Shown here piece after piece: positions 57,284 through 64,000 of a stretch of 64,000 nt of DNA. A model generated the notes under the pieces. It was not told where the DNA came from and ran no database searches. It was given only the letters and a program-made list of their open reading frames with translations. Every line of letters begins with the position of its first letter. Position 1 is the first letter of the stretch. The DNA comes from Alphaproteobacteria bacterium (GTDB lineage: Bacteria > Pseudomonadota > Alphaproteobacteria > Micropepsales > Micropepsaceae), in assembly GCA_947473475.1 (NCBI GenBank), contig CANJBZ010000019.1:19541-83540 (forward strand), written 5' to 3'. Position numbers and translations under genes: made by a program.

Positions 57284-57754
57284 ATGGCCGACAACGAAAA
57301 CATCGTTCACATGGAACTTAAGACCGGACGCGTCGTCATCGAGCTTCGGCCCGATTTGGCGCCGCTCCATGTGGCTCGCATTAAAGAACTCACGGGCGAA
57401 GGCTTTTACGACGGTGTTGTGTTTCATCGGGTGATCCCCGGCTTCATGGCGCAGACGGGCGATCCGACGGGCACAGGCACGGGTGGATCGAGCAAGGGCA
57501 ATCTGAAGGCGGAATTCTCGCGCGAATCGCATGTGCGCGGCACCTGCTCTATGGCGCGCAGCAGCAACCCCAATTCCGCCAACAGCCAGTTCTTTATCTG
57601 CTTCGATGAATCTCCCTGGCTCAACGGTCAGTACACGGTATGGGGCAAGGTGATCGAAGGCATGGAGCATATCGACTCCATCAAAAAGGGCAGCTCGGAC
57701 GATAACGGCTCGGTCGCCAATCCCGACAAAATCATCAGCATGACGCTGCCCTGA
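57284..57754 (+). CDS. Cyclophilin-type peptidyl-prolyl isomerase
   Basis: A 156-aa cytosolic cyclophilin, PpiB-like: no signal peptide, GFYDGVVFHRVIPGFMAQTG with the catalytic Arg, GTGTGGSSKGNLKAEF, SMARSSNPNSANSQFFIC and WLNGQYTVWGKVIEGM. ATG 57284 has AAAGGA upstream. It lies after coaD and normally stands next to queA, but here a DegT gene and two palindromic repeats come between. Confidence 0.93.
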   Translation: MADNENIVHMELKTGRVVIELRPDLAPLHVARIKELTGEGFYDGVVFHRVIPGFMAQTGDPTGTGTGGSSKGNLKAEFSRESHVRGTCSMARSSNPNSANSQFFICFDESPWLNGQYTVWGKVIEGMEHIDSIKKGSSDDNGSVANPDKIISMTLP

Positions 57755-57834
57755 ACGGCTCGAAACCGTTCGTCACATCGCGTGATTTGCGCCGGTTTGG
57801 GGCGGAATGATACCGACGCTTTGAAGCCCTTCCT

Positions 57835-57933
57835 TGTCATGGCCCGCAAAAGCGGGCCATCCAGGCGGTGCAGGACTCATTCGCCGCATAGACACGCGGC
57901 GGCTGGATGGCCCGGTCACGCCGGGCCATGACA
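57835..57933. repeat. Palindromic element, family D (complete copy)
   Basis: A 99-bp inverted repeat: TGTCATGGCCCGCAAAAGCG...GGGCCATCCAGGCGG on the left and CTGGATGGCCCGGTCACGCC...GGGCCATGACA on the right. Outer TGTCATGGCCCG / CGGGCCATGACA arms pair, and each half also folds on its own. Related copies are the half-element at 37696-37731 and the diverged copy at 61584-61706. Confidence 0.85.
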
Positions 57934-57945
57934 CATAGGACCAAT

Positions 57946-59073
57946 ATGCCCGATCCGATTCCCTTCATCGACTTGCAGGCGCAGCGCAAACGGTTAGGCG
58001 AGCCGCTCGCGCGCGCCATTACCGCTGCCGTCGAGGGTGGGCAATGGATTTTGGGCCCGCAGGTCGCGACGCTGGAAAAGCAGCTTGCGGCCTTTGCCGG
58101 GGTAAAACACGCGGTGGCCTGCGCCAACGGCACGGATGCATTGCTCCTTGTACTGAGGGCTTGGGATATCGGTCCGGGCGATGCGGTGTTCGTGCCGTCG
58201 TTCACCTTCGCGGCCACGGGCGAAGTTGTTGCGCTGGCGGGTGCTTCGCCGGTTTTTGTCGACGTGCTTGCCGGCACCTACAACATGGACCCGGCCAGTC
58301 TGGAAGCCGCCATCGCGCTGGTGAAGCGCGACGGCAAGCTACGGCCCAAAGCCGTTATTCCCGTCGATCTGTTCGGCCAACCCGCCGATTATCGCAAACT
58401 GGAGCCGATTGCCCGCCGCGAGGGGCTATCGATGCTGTGCGACACCGCGCAAGGTTTCGGCGGCATGCTGGATAATGTCCGCACGGGCGCCATCGGCGAT
58501 GCGGCGTCCACCAGCTTTTTTCCGGCCAAGCCGCTCGGCTGTTACGGCGACGGCGGCGCTTGCTTCACCAATGACGATGGGTTGGCGGAAATTCTCCTGT
58601 CCTTGCGTATGCACGGTCAGGGTACGGATCGTTACGAGCATGCGCGCATCGGACTGAATTCCCGTCTGGACACGATTCAGGCAGCCGTGCTGATCGAAAA
58701 GCTGAAGATTTTCCCCGATGAGATCGAGGCGCGCGAGCGTGTCGCCCGCCGTTACAACAGCGGCCTTGGCCACAGCAACCGCATTGTGATTCCGCGCGTC
58801 ATCGAAGGCGCGCAATCGGTCTGGGCGCAATACACGCTTCAGGTGCAGGACCGCGCCAAGCTGCAGTCCGATCTGAAGGACGCAGGCGTGCCCACGGCGG
58901 TGTATTACCCAATCCCGCTCGGACGGCAGCGCGCCTATGCGCATTATCCGAGCGCGCCGACACCGGTCAGCGATGCTCTAAGCAAAACCGTCGTCAGCCT
59001 GCCGATGCATCCCTATCTGGATGAAGCATCCCAGGACCGCGTCATTGCCGCTGTGCTACAAAGCGTAGGGTGA
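57946..59073 (+). CDS. DegT/DnrJ/EryC1/StrS-family sugar aminotransferase
   Basis: A 375-aa PLP-dependent enzyme that usually aminates a nucleotide-linked keto-sugar for surface polysaccharides. It starts IPFIDLQAQRKRL and has GPQVATLEKQLAAFAGVKHA, the PLP pocket CANGTDAL and PVDLFGQPADY, and the Schiff-base lysine in SFFPAKPLGCYGDGG. RLDTIQAAVLIEKL and VYYPIPLGRQRAY complete the family pattern. I chose ATG 57946 (TAGGA five bases upstream). No other sugar genes are adjacent, and repeats flank it on both sides. Confidence 0.88.
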   Translation: MPDPIPFIDLQAQRKRLGEPLARAITAAVEGGQWILGPQVATLEKQLAAFAGVKHAVACANGTDALLLVLRAWDIGPGDAVFVPSFTFAATGEVVALAGASPVFVDVLAGTYNMDPASLEAAIALVKRDGKLRPKAVIPVDLFGQPADYRKLEPIARREGLSMLCDTAQGFGGMLDNVRTGAIGDAASTSFFPAKPLGCYGDGGACFTNDDGLAEILLSLRMHGQGTDRYEHARIGLNSRLDTIQAAVLIEKLKIFPDEIEARERVARRYNSGLGHSNRIVIPRVIEGAQSVWAQYTLQVQDRAKLQSDLKDAGVPTAVYYPIPLGRQRAYAHYPSAPTPVSDALSKTVVSLPMHPYLDEASQDRVIAAVLQSVG

Positions 59074-59085
59074 GCGGAGTAAAAA

Positions 59086-59200
59086 GGGGAACCACAAAGG
59101 GCACGAAGGAGACACAAAGGACACAAAGAAATTCAAGCGCGGGTCGTGCGGAAACCCCTTTGTGAACTTCGTGTCTCCTTTGTGCCCTTTGTGGTTCCCC
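59086..59200. repeat. Palindromic element, family A copy 3
   Basis: A 115-bp inverted repeat 12 bases after the DegT stop: it starts GGGGAACCACAAAGGGCACG and ends CCCTTTGTGGTTCCCC, with arm units such as CACAAAGGACACAAAG. It is closely related to copies at 1709-1822 and 47047-47166. A short CGCGGCTCCGAGAG trace of the longer copy-2 flank follows at the right. Confidence 0.88.
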
Positions 59201-59249
59201 TTCTTTTCGCGCGGCTCCGAGAGAGCCCCAATTGGCTGAGGAATGATGC

Positions 59250-60308
59250 ATGCGGGTCGATGCGTTCGACTTCGATCTGCCGGACGATCGCATCGCGCTG
59301 AGGCCTGCGCATCCTCGCGATTCCGCGCGGCTGCTGGTCGTGCGGGAAGATGGCGCGCGCGAACACCACATCATTCGGGAACTGCCGCAATTGCTGCGGC
59401 GTGGCGACGTGCTGGTGGTCAACGATACGAAAGTCATCCCCGCCCGGCTGCACGGCCGCCGTCTCGGCCGCGACGAACAAAGCCAGGGCGCGAAGATCGA
59501 AGTCACCCTGCACAAGCGCACCGCGCCGAACACATTCCGCGCGCTTGTCCGTCCGGCAAAGCGGCTAAAGCCTGGAGATCGCATCCTGTTGGGCGCCAGC
59601 CTTTCGGGCGGCATTACCATGCGCGAGGGCGCGGAAATTGAAATCGCTTTCGACGTTCACGGCGCAGCCCTGGACGCGGCTATTGCGGTGGAAGGCGAAA
59701 CGCCGCTGCCGCCCTACATCGCGGGCAAGCGCAAGCCCGATGCGCAGGACATCGCGGATTATCAGACGGTCTATGCCGACGAACCCGGCTCGGTGGCGGC
59801 TCCGACGGCGGGCCTGCATTTCACGCCGGAACTCCTGGGCCGATTGGAAGAGGCCGGCATCGCCCGCGCGCACGTCACTTTGCATGTCGGTGCGGGAACG
59901 TTTCTTCCAATGAATGTCGATGACACCAACGATCACCGCATGCACGCCGAATCGGCGGAGCTGTCACCCGACACGGCGGAACGCCTGAACGCCGTGCGCG
60001 CGGCCGGTGGGCGCATTGTGGCGGTGGGAACGACGGCGCTGCGCACGCTGGAATCGGCGGCGGACGAAACGGGACGCGTGCATCCTTTTCGGGGCGACAC
60101 GGCGCTGTTCATCACGCCGGGCTATCGCTTCAAATGCGTTGATGTGCTGCTGACGAATTTCCACCTGCCGCGCTCGACCTTGTTCATGCTGGTCTGTGCG
60201 TTCTCGGGGACCGAAACGATGAAAGCCGCTTATGCGGAAGCGATTGGGCAGTCCTACCGCTTCTATTCCTATGGCGATGGCTCTCTGCTATTCCGGGCGG
60301 CATCATGA
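59250..60308 (+). CDS. queA: S-adenosylmethionine:tRNA ribosyltransferase-isomerase
   Basis: Penultimate step of queuosine synthesis on tRNA: transfers the ribosyl part of SAM to preQ1. The 352-aa protein starts [20 protein letters not shown], with [49 protein letters not shown] and [19 protein letters not shown], all highly diagnostic. GAGGAA lies six bases before ATG 59250. The tgt start overlaps its stop, so both queuosine genes are co-translated. Confidence 0.97.
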   Translation: MRVDAFDFDLPDDRIALRPAHPRDSARLLVVREDGAREHHIIRELPQLLRRGDVLVVNDTKVIPARLHGRRLGRDEQSQGAKIEVTLHKRTAPNTFRALVRPAKRLKPGDRILLGASLSGGITMREGAEIEIAFDVHGAALDAAIAVEGETPLPPYIAGKRKPDAQDIADYQTVYADEPGSVAAPTAGLHFTPELLGRLEEAGIARAHVTLHVGAGTFLPMNVDDTNDHRMHAESAELSPDTAERLNAVRAAGGRIVAVGTTALRTLESAADETGRVHPFRGDTALFITPGYRFKCVDVLLTNFHLPRSTLFMLVCAFSGTETMKAAYAEAIGQSYRFYSYGDGSLLFRAAS

Positions 60309-61435
60309 GCCATCGCTTCGATATTCTTGGTACGGATGGTCACGCGCGTACCGGCGTTATCGCCACCAAGCGCGGGCCCATTCACACGCCTGCGTTCATG
60401 CCCGTCGGGACGGCGGCGACCGTCAAAGCCATGCTGCCCGAAAGTGTCGCGGAAACCGGCGCCGAGATCGTGCTCGGCAACACCTATCATCTGATGCTGC
60501 GGCCTGGGGCAGAGCGCATCGCCGCGCTGGGCGGGCTCCATCGCTTTATGAATTGGCAGCGGCCTATCCTCACCGATTCCGGCGGTTTCCAGGTGATGTC
60601 TCTGTCGTCGCTGCGCAAAATAAAAGAGGAAGGCGTTTCCTTCCGCTCGCATATCGACGGCTCCGAACATTTCCTCTCACCGGAGCGGGCCATGGAAATC
60701 CAGCGGCTTCTGGGTTCGGACATCCAGATGGTGCTGGATGAATGCCCGCCCTTTCCGTCCACGGAAGAGACCATCGAAAAATCCCTGGCGCTTTCGATGC
60801 GCTGGGCCAAGCGGTCCAAAGCCGCCTTTGGCGAGCAGCCGGACCATGCCTGCTTCGGCATCGTGCAGGGCGGCGTCTATCCGCACTTGCGCGCCCGCTC
60901 CGCGGAAGACCTGCGGGCCATCGGCTTCGATGGTTATGCCGTTGGCGGGCTGGCGGTGGGCGAAGGGCAGGGCGCGATGTTTAGGGTTCTCGACGCAACT
61001 GTGCCGTATCTGCCAACGGAAAGGCCGCGCTATCTCATGGGCGTCGGCAAGCCTGACGACATTGTCGGCGCGGTGATGCGGGGAATCGACATGTTCGATT
61101 GTGTCTTGCCGACGCGTTCAGGCCGCAACGGTCAGGCCTTCACGTGGGACGGGCCGGTGAATCTACGCAATGCCCGGCACGCCAACGATTCGTCCCCTTT
61201 GGATGCGGCGTGCCGATGCCCGGCGTGCCGCAGTTATTCCCGCGCCTATCTGCATCATGTGGTTAAAGCGGGTGAAATCATCGCCTCCATGCTGCTCACG
61301 TGGCACAATTTGGCATTCTTCCAGGATTTGATGCGCGCACTTCGTGCGGCCATCGCGGCGGGTACTGCCTCCGCCTTCGCGACAGAATTCCACAGGCTTT
61401 ATAGCCGCGCCCAAATGGAGGACGCGGAAGGTTGA
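60305..61435 (+). CDS. tgt: Queuine/preQ1 tRNA-ribosyltransferase
   Basis: Exchanges guanine 34 of GUN-anticodon tRNAs for preQ1, upstream of QueA. The 376-aa protein shows [24 protein letters not shown] with the catalytic Asp, [25 protein letters not shown] with the nucleophilic Asp, and the zinc site [16 protein letters not shown]. It overlaps queA by four bases (ATGA). A tRNA-Lys gene follows after 35 bases. Confidence 0.97.
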   Translation: MSHRFDILGTDGHARTGVIATKRGPIHTPAFMPVGTAATVKAMLPESVAETGAEIVLGNTYHLMLRPGAERIAALGGLHRFMNWQRPILTDSGGFQVMSLSSLRKIKEEGVSFRSHIDGSEHFLSPERAMEIQRLLGSDIQMVLDECPPFPSTEETIEKSLALSMRWAKRSKAAFGEQPDHACFGIVQGGVYPHLRARSAEDLRAIGFDGYAVGGLAVGEGQGAMFRVLDATVPYLPTERPRYLMGVGKPDDIVGAVMRGIDMFDCVLPTRSGRNGQAFTWDGPVNLRNARHANDSSPLDAACRCPACRSYSRAYLHHVVKAGEIIASMLLTWHNLAFFQDLMRALRAAIAAGTASAFATEFHRLYSRAQMEDAEG

Positions 61436-61470
61436 CCCCGTCCTCTGTGGGCCTTATTGCTCCCCCCATC

Positions 61471-61545
61471 GGGCCCGTAGCTCAGTGGTAGAGCATCTGA
61501 CTTTTAATCAGGGGGTCGCTGGTTCGATACCAGCCGGGCCCACCA
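61471..61545 (+). tRNA. tRNA-Lys (anticodon TTT)
   Basis: A 75-nt gene with CCA encoded. The acceptor stem GGGCCCG/CGGGCCC is perfect, the D arm is GCTC-AGTGGTA-GAGC, and the anticodon arm TCTGA-CTTTTAA-TCAGG has T33, anticodon TTT and A37. The T arm is GCTGG-TTCGATA-CCAGC. The fold is regular, with a five-base variable loop. It reads AAA and AAG codons. It may be transcribed with tgt or from its own promoter. Confidence 0.97.
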
Positions 61546-61583
61546 AATTTTCTTTCAGCAACGACCTTTGATCCGGCCTCTTT

Positions 61584-61706
61584 TGTCATGGCCCTGCTTG
61601 ACAAGGGGCATCCAGCAAGCGCGCGTCAGCGCGCTGATGAGTCCTACGTTCCCCAGGATGGGCCGCCCCCGCATCACGTGCGGGGCAAGCTTTGCGGGCC
61701 ATGACA
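61584..61706. repeat. Palindromic element, family D (diverged copy)
   Basis: A 123-bp inverted repeat 38 bases after the tRNA gene. Outer arms TGTCATGGCCC and GGGCCATGACA pair; inside are CAAGCGCGCGTCAGCGCGCTG and CCCCGCATCACGTGCGGGG hairpins. It shares the TGTCATGGCCC...CATCCAG order with 57835-57933 but has a longer, different centre. Confidence 0.75.
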
Positions 61707-62403
61707 CGAGGAGCCGATAATCTGGGCCACTGGTATAATTACGCGCAATTGTAGTTCGGCCGGTTTGCGGGGTATTTGGCAATGAATTCGCGCCCTTATG
61801 CTTAAATGCGGGCGCTACGGTACCCTAGCGGCGGCCGGTGTACGTCAGCGTGCTCTATATGGCCTGCGATTTGCGCTGGAATATGTGTCCGCCGGCACAG
61901 TCCCCGGAGCTAGGCTTGTGAGCGTTCATAGGGGCTTAGAATATTTTTTTGCGGATGTGGCGGGCGCGACACAGCACCGCGCCCGCGCATCAAATAGTGG
62001 AACGCCCGTAGGGCAAGGCCTCACAAAGAGCGAAAAAATTTCGCTGCCCGCCCTGTGCCATTTTGGTACTGCGCGAAAAAGGCATTAACTACAATGCGTT
62101 GAGTCACGATTGGGCGCTGGCGTCAGGGTTAAAGGGTAAATCGATTTAACCGCTTAGAAATTCTTTTAGGTTTTGTTAGGGCCTACCGGGCTTTCCAGGT
62201 TTGGCTGGAATAGCCAGGGGTTACAACGAAGGCATGGTTGACTGGACGTTTTACGACGTTAAGGTTCAAGGTGAATCGGGACGACTCTCTTCCGCATGGG
62301 AAGACGGGGGGCCGCGTCGCGTTTCGCGTTGGGGGTTTTGTACTCAGTTTTAATTGAAGCTCGCACCCTACGGGGGGTGCGTACGCTCATCGGGAGTTAT
62401 TTT
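61707..62403 (+). other. About 0.7 kb region without a convincing gene upstream of the adhesin
   Basis: Only a weak 96-codon open frame (61798-62088) is present, without homology or a good start. The stretch is patchy in composition, with T- and A-rich runs such as ATATTTTTTTG. It contains inverted repeats: GCGGGCGCG/CGCGCCCGC at 61960-61986 with an outer GATG/CATC pair, and AGCGAAA/TTTCGCT at 62029-62045. TATAAT occurs at 61734-61739, without a clear -35. A long regulated leader or an unrecognised small RNA is possible; nothing further is supported. Confidence 0.4.
62362..62396 (+). promoter_or_regulatory. Leader hairpin and ribosome-binding site of the adhesin gene
   Basis: A seven-base-pair stem CGCACCC (62362-62368) / GGGTGCG (62375-62381) with a six-base loop stands ten bases before GGGAG (62392-62396), which lies seven bases upstream of ATG 62404. 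The hairpin could affect mRNA stability or translation; the GGGAG supports the chosen start. Confidence 0.5.
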
Positions 62404-64000
62404 ATGGAAAGCCGCTCTGTCGTGCTGTCTCGCCGTGGCAATCTGCTCAATGGCGCGTCCATTTTCAGTCTCGCCAAGGCAAGAATGATGCTGGTGCCGA
62501 TCGTGATCGGTACCGGCATCGCGATGAGCGGGATTCTGCTGACGCCCGATGAGGCGATGGCGGCGGCGGTTTCGTGCGCTGCGGACCTTGCCAATGGCAC
62601 AACGGTCGCCGGTGCGACATCTGGCAGCGAACTTTGCGTGGGCACGAGCGGCGGCGGTATCGATTACAAAACGAATTCGAACGGCGATACGCAGACCCAA
62701 GACGTCTCTGTTTTTCTGGGCAATTTCGTCACTGCCGCCAATGTGGATGCCGGAATAGCAATTAGCGGGACCGGCGGTTTCGACATCGTCTTGTCTAGCG
62801 CCCTTGGTCCGAATGGCAGCACGGTCACCAACACGGCAGGCACGTACACCCCCGGCATCTTACTGACAAATACCGGTGCCGATGTCTCGATTGACTTCGC
62901 AACCAACAATCACCCTGTCCCGGTTTCGAGCATCATCGGCGACGGCATACAGATCGGTACGACGGGTGTAGGCCTTGTCGACGTCAAACTCGGCACCGGG
63001 AATGTCAGTTCGACATTTGTGAGCGGCGATGCGTTGCACGCTTCGACGACCGGCGGCGGTAACGTCACGATTACGTTCTCGGGCAACCTGACAGCCGATG
63101 CCACGAACTCCGATTCCGATGGACTTGATGCGACCGCGCATGCCGGTCTGCTGTCGGTCACCCAAACCGGCGGAAACGTCTCCGGCTACGTAGGCGTGCT
63201 GCTGAACGGCGGAACGGGCGGCGTCACGTACGACCTCGGTAACACCAGTACGGCCTTTGGTGCGAACGGCGCGGGCCTGAGAATTATCGACGCCACCGGC
63301 GCTGTGACCGTGACACAGGATGGCGTCGTCGTCGGCGATGCCGCTGTTGAGCTCGACGGCAGCTCGGCGGCTATCATTTACAATGCCAACAATGACGTCA
63401 CCGGCACGAATGGCGGCATTTATGTCGGCCAGGATTACGGCAGCGGTTCGACGGCAAGCACAGGCACGGTCACCGTCCACATCAACAATTCGGGAACGAC
63501 TGTCGATGGCGGCACATCCCCAGGCGGAAGCGGCGTCCAGATCAGCACGGCGGGTGGCGCGGGCGCGATCACGGTAGACTCGCAGGCCGGCACCCTGATC
63601 GTCGGCACGGACGGCGTAAATCTGGCGGCCGCAGGCGCTGCCACTGTAACCGGCAATTTCTCGGGCAATCTCACGGGTACCACCGGCGCGGCTCTGGCGG
63701 CCAGCAGCGGTGGCGGTGCGGTCAGCGTTACCAGCACGGGCACGACGAGTGGCGGAATCTTCGGCGTCGATGCCAACACCACGGGCGGCGCCGGAAGCGT
63801 CGGCGTGAATGTCACCGGCGCAACCGCGTTAGCGGGAACGGGCGTGCAGGCGCGGGTTCTTGGCAACGGCACCGGCGACGTCACTGTGACCCTCTCGGGA
63901 AACAACAGCGTCACGGGCACGGGCGGTTCGGGCATCATCGCGCTGGCCAATGCAGGCGGTAACATCACCATCGCGGCGGCCGGTGCGGGATCGAGCATCA
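62404..64000 (+). CDS. Large repetitive surface adhesin / autotransporter-like protein (partial, C-terminus outside window)
   Basis: An uninterrupted frame of 532 codons from ATG 62404 (GGGAG seven bases upstream) to the window end. The N-terminus looks like an extended signal peptide: a basic leader (VVLSRRGNLL), a hydrophobic core (MMLVPIVIGTGIAMSGILL) and a likely cut after DEAMAAA. The passenger is rich in Gly, Thr, Ser, Val, Ala and Asn, almost without Cys after residue 80. It is built of degenerate units resembling GGGNVTITFSGN, GTGDVTVTLSGN and GAGAITVDSQAG, the pattern of right-handed beta-helix passengers. An autotransporter barrel or another secretion signal would lie beyond the window. 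Specific function unknown. Confidence 0.85.
   Translation, partial: MESRSVVLSRRGNLLNGASIFSLAKARMMLVPIVIGTGIAMSGILLTPDEAMAAAVSCAADLANGTTVAGATSGSELCVGTSGGGIDYKTNSNGDTQTQDVSVFLGNFVTAANVDAGIAISGTGGFDIVLSSALGPNGSTVTNTAGTYTPGILLTNTGADVSIDFATNNHPVPVSSIIGDGIQIGTTGVGLVDVKLGTGNVSSTFVSGDALHASTTGGGNVTITFSGNLTADATNSDSDGLDATAHAGLLSVTQTGGNVSGYVGVLLNGGTGGVTYDLGNTSTAFGANGAGLRIIDATGAVTVTQDGVVVGDAAVELDGSSAAIIYNANNDVTGTNGGIYVGQDYGSGSTASTGTVTVHINNSGTTVDGGTSPGGSGVQISTAGGAGAITVDSQAGTLIVGTDGVNLAAAGAATVTGNFSGNLTGTTGAALAASSGGGAVSVTSTGTTSGGIFGVDANTTGGAGSVGVNVTGATALAGTGVQARVLGNGTGDVTVTLSGNNSVTGTGGSGIIALANAGGNITIAAAGAGSSI

Noticed and set aside
61344..61571. A 75-codon plus-strand open frame ending in SSVVEHLTFNQGVAGSIPAG
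   Set aside because: This peptide is the well-known false translation of a tRNA gene. The frame overlaps tgt in another frame and the tRNA-Lys.
61798..62088. A 96-codon plus-strand open frame in the adhesin leader
   Set aside because: No ribosome-binding site or recognisable domain, and it spans inverted repeats. I describe the region as non-coding.
62129..62150. Possible CtrA box (TTAA...TTAAC) upstream of the adhesin
   Set aside because: The two half-sites are 13 bases apart instead of the seven of the CtrA consensus.
63435..63998. A 187-codon minus-strand proline/alanine/valine-rich open frame
   Set aside because: It is the reverse of the adhesin repeats (Gly/Thr codons read backward give Pro/Val/Ala) and has no independent support.

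Overview
The window is a GC-rich alphaproteobacterial chromosome segment made mostly of conserved housekeeping genes. Gene order points to the lineage. fabF-mltG-yicC-gmk-(rsmA-pdxA-surA-lptD-lptG-lptF)-pepA-holC, purN/purM opposite DUF2066-pgsA-like-hdaA-ppk-ppx, tatABC-serS-surE-nlpD-DUF815-yajC-secD-NDUFAF6-like-trmFO, uvrA-ssb-gyrA-coaD-ppi-queA-tgt and folate-type TrmFO are arrangements of Rhizobiales/Caulobacterales-like alphaproteobacteria. I cannot name the genus from the sequence alone.

Layout. 1-3643: end of fabF, mltG, yicC, gmk. 3694-12536 (minus strand): TerC-like protein, rsmA, pdxA, surA and the LPS export genes lptD, lptG, lptF. 12648-14709: pepA and holC. 14737-17822 (minus): an ABC-F ATPase and a dihydroxyphthalate-decarboxylase-like protein. 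17944-20835: ndk, purN, purM and a Spy-like periplasmic protein. 21087-27267: DUF2066, CDP-alcohol transferase, hdaA, ppk, ppx. 27461-30143: an ABC ATPase without partners and tatABC. 30202-40117: SnoaL-like protein, serS, surE, nlpD, DUF815 ATPase, yajC, secD, a PuuD-like membrane protein, an NDUFAF6-like protein, trmFO. 40212-48861 is the most accessory-looking part: a membrane protein, malonyl-CoA decarboxylase, a divergent ligase/methyltransferase pair, an amidohydrolase-fold protein that lacks its metal ligands, a gentisate-dioxygenase-like bicupin and a toxin-antitoxin pair downstream of uvrA. 48887-61435: uvrA, two small membrane proteins, ssb, a trypsin-like protease, gyrA, coaD, ppi, a DegT aminotransferase, queA, tgt. 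61471-64000: tRNA-Lys, a roughly 0.7 kb region without a convincing gene, and the start of a large glycine/threonine-rich repeat adhesin that runs off the window.

The main themes are cell-envelope construction (LPS transport, Sec and Tat export, peptidoglycan), DNA replication and repair, nucleotide and polyphosphate metabolism, and tRNA modification (TrmFO, QueA, Tgt).

The most distinctive signal outside genes is a set of at least five families of short (about 35-225 bp) palindromic intergenic elements, each present in two or three copies. They lie directly after stop codons, sometimes inside otherwise conserved gene clusters. Two single genes (PuuD-like and DegT) are bracketed by such elements where conserved synteny is altered: secF is absent after secD, and DegT separates ppi from queA. 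One element supplies the probable ribosome-binding site of gmk. I see no rRNA, CRISPR array, integrase, insertion sequence or complete known defence system.
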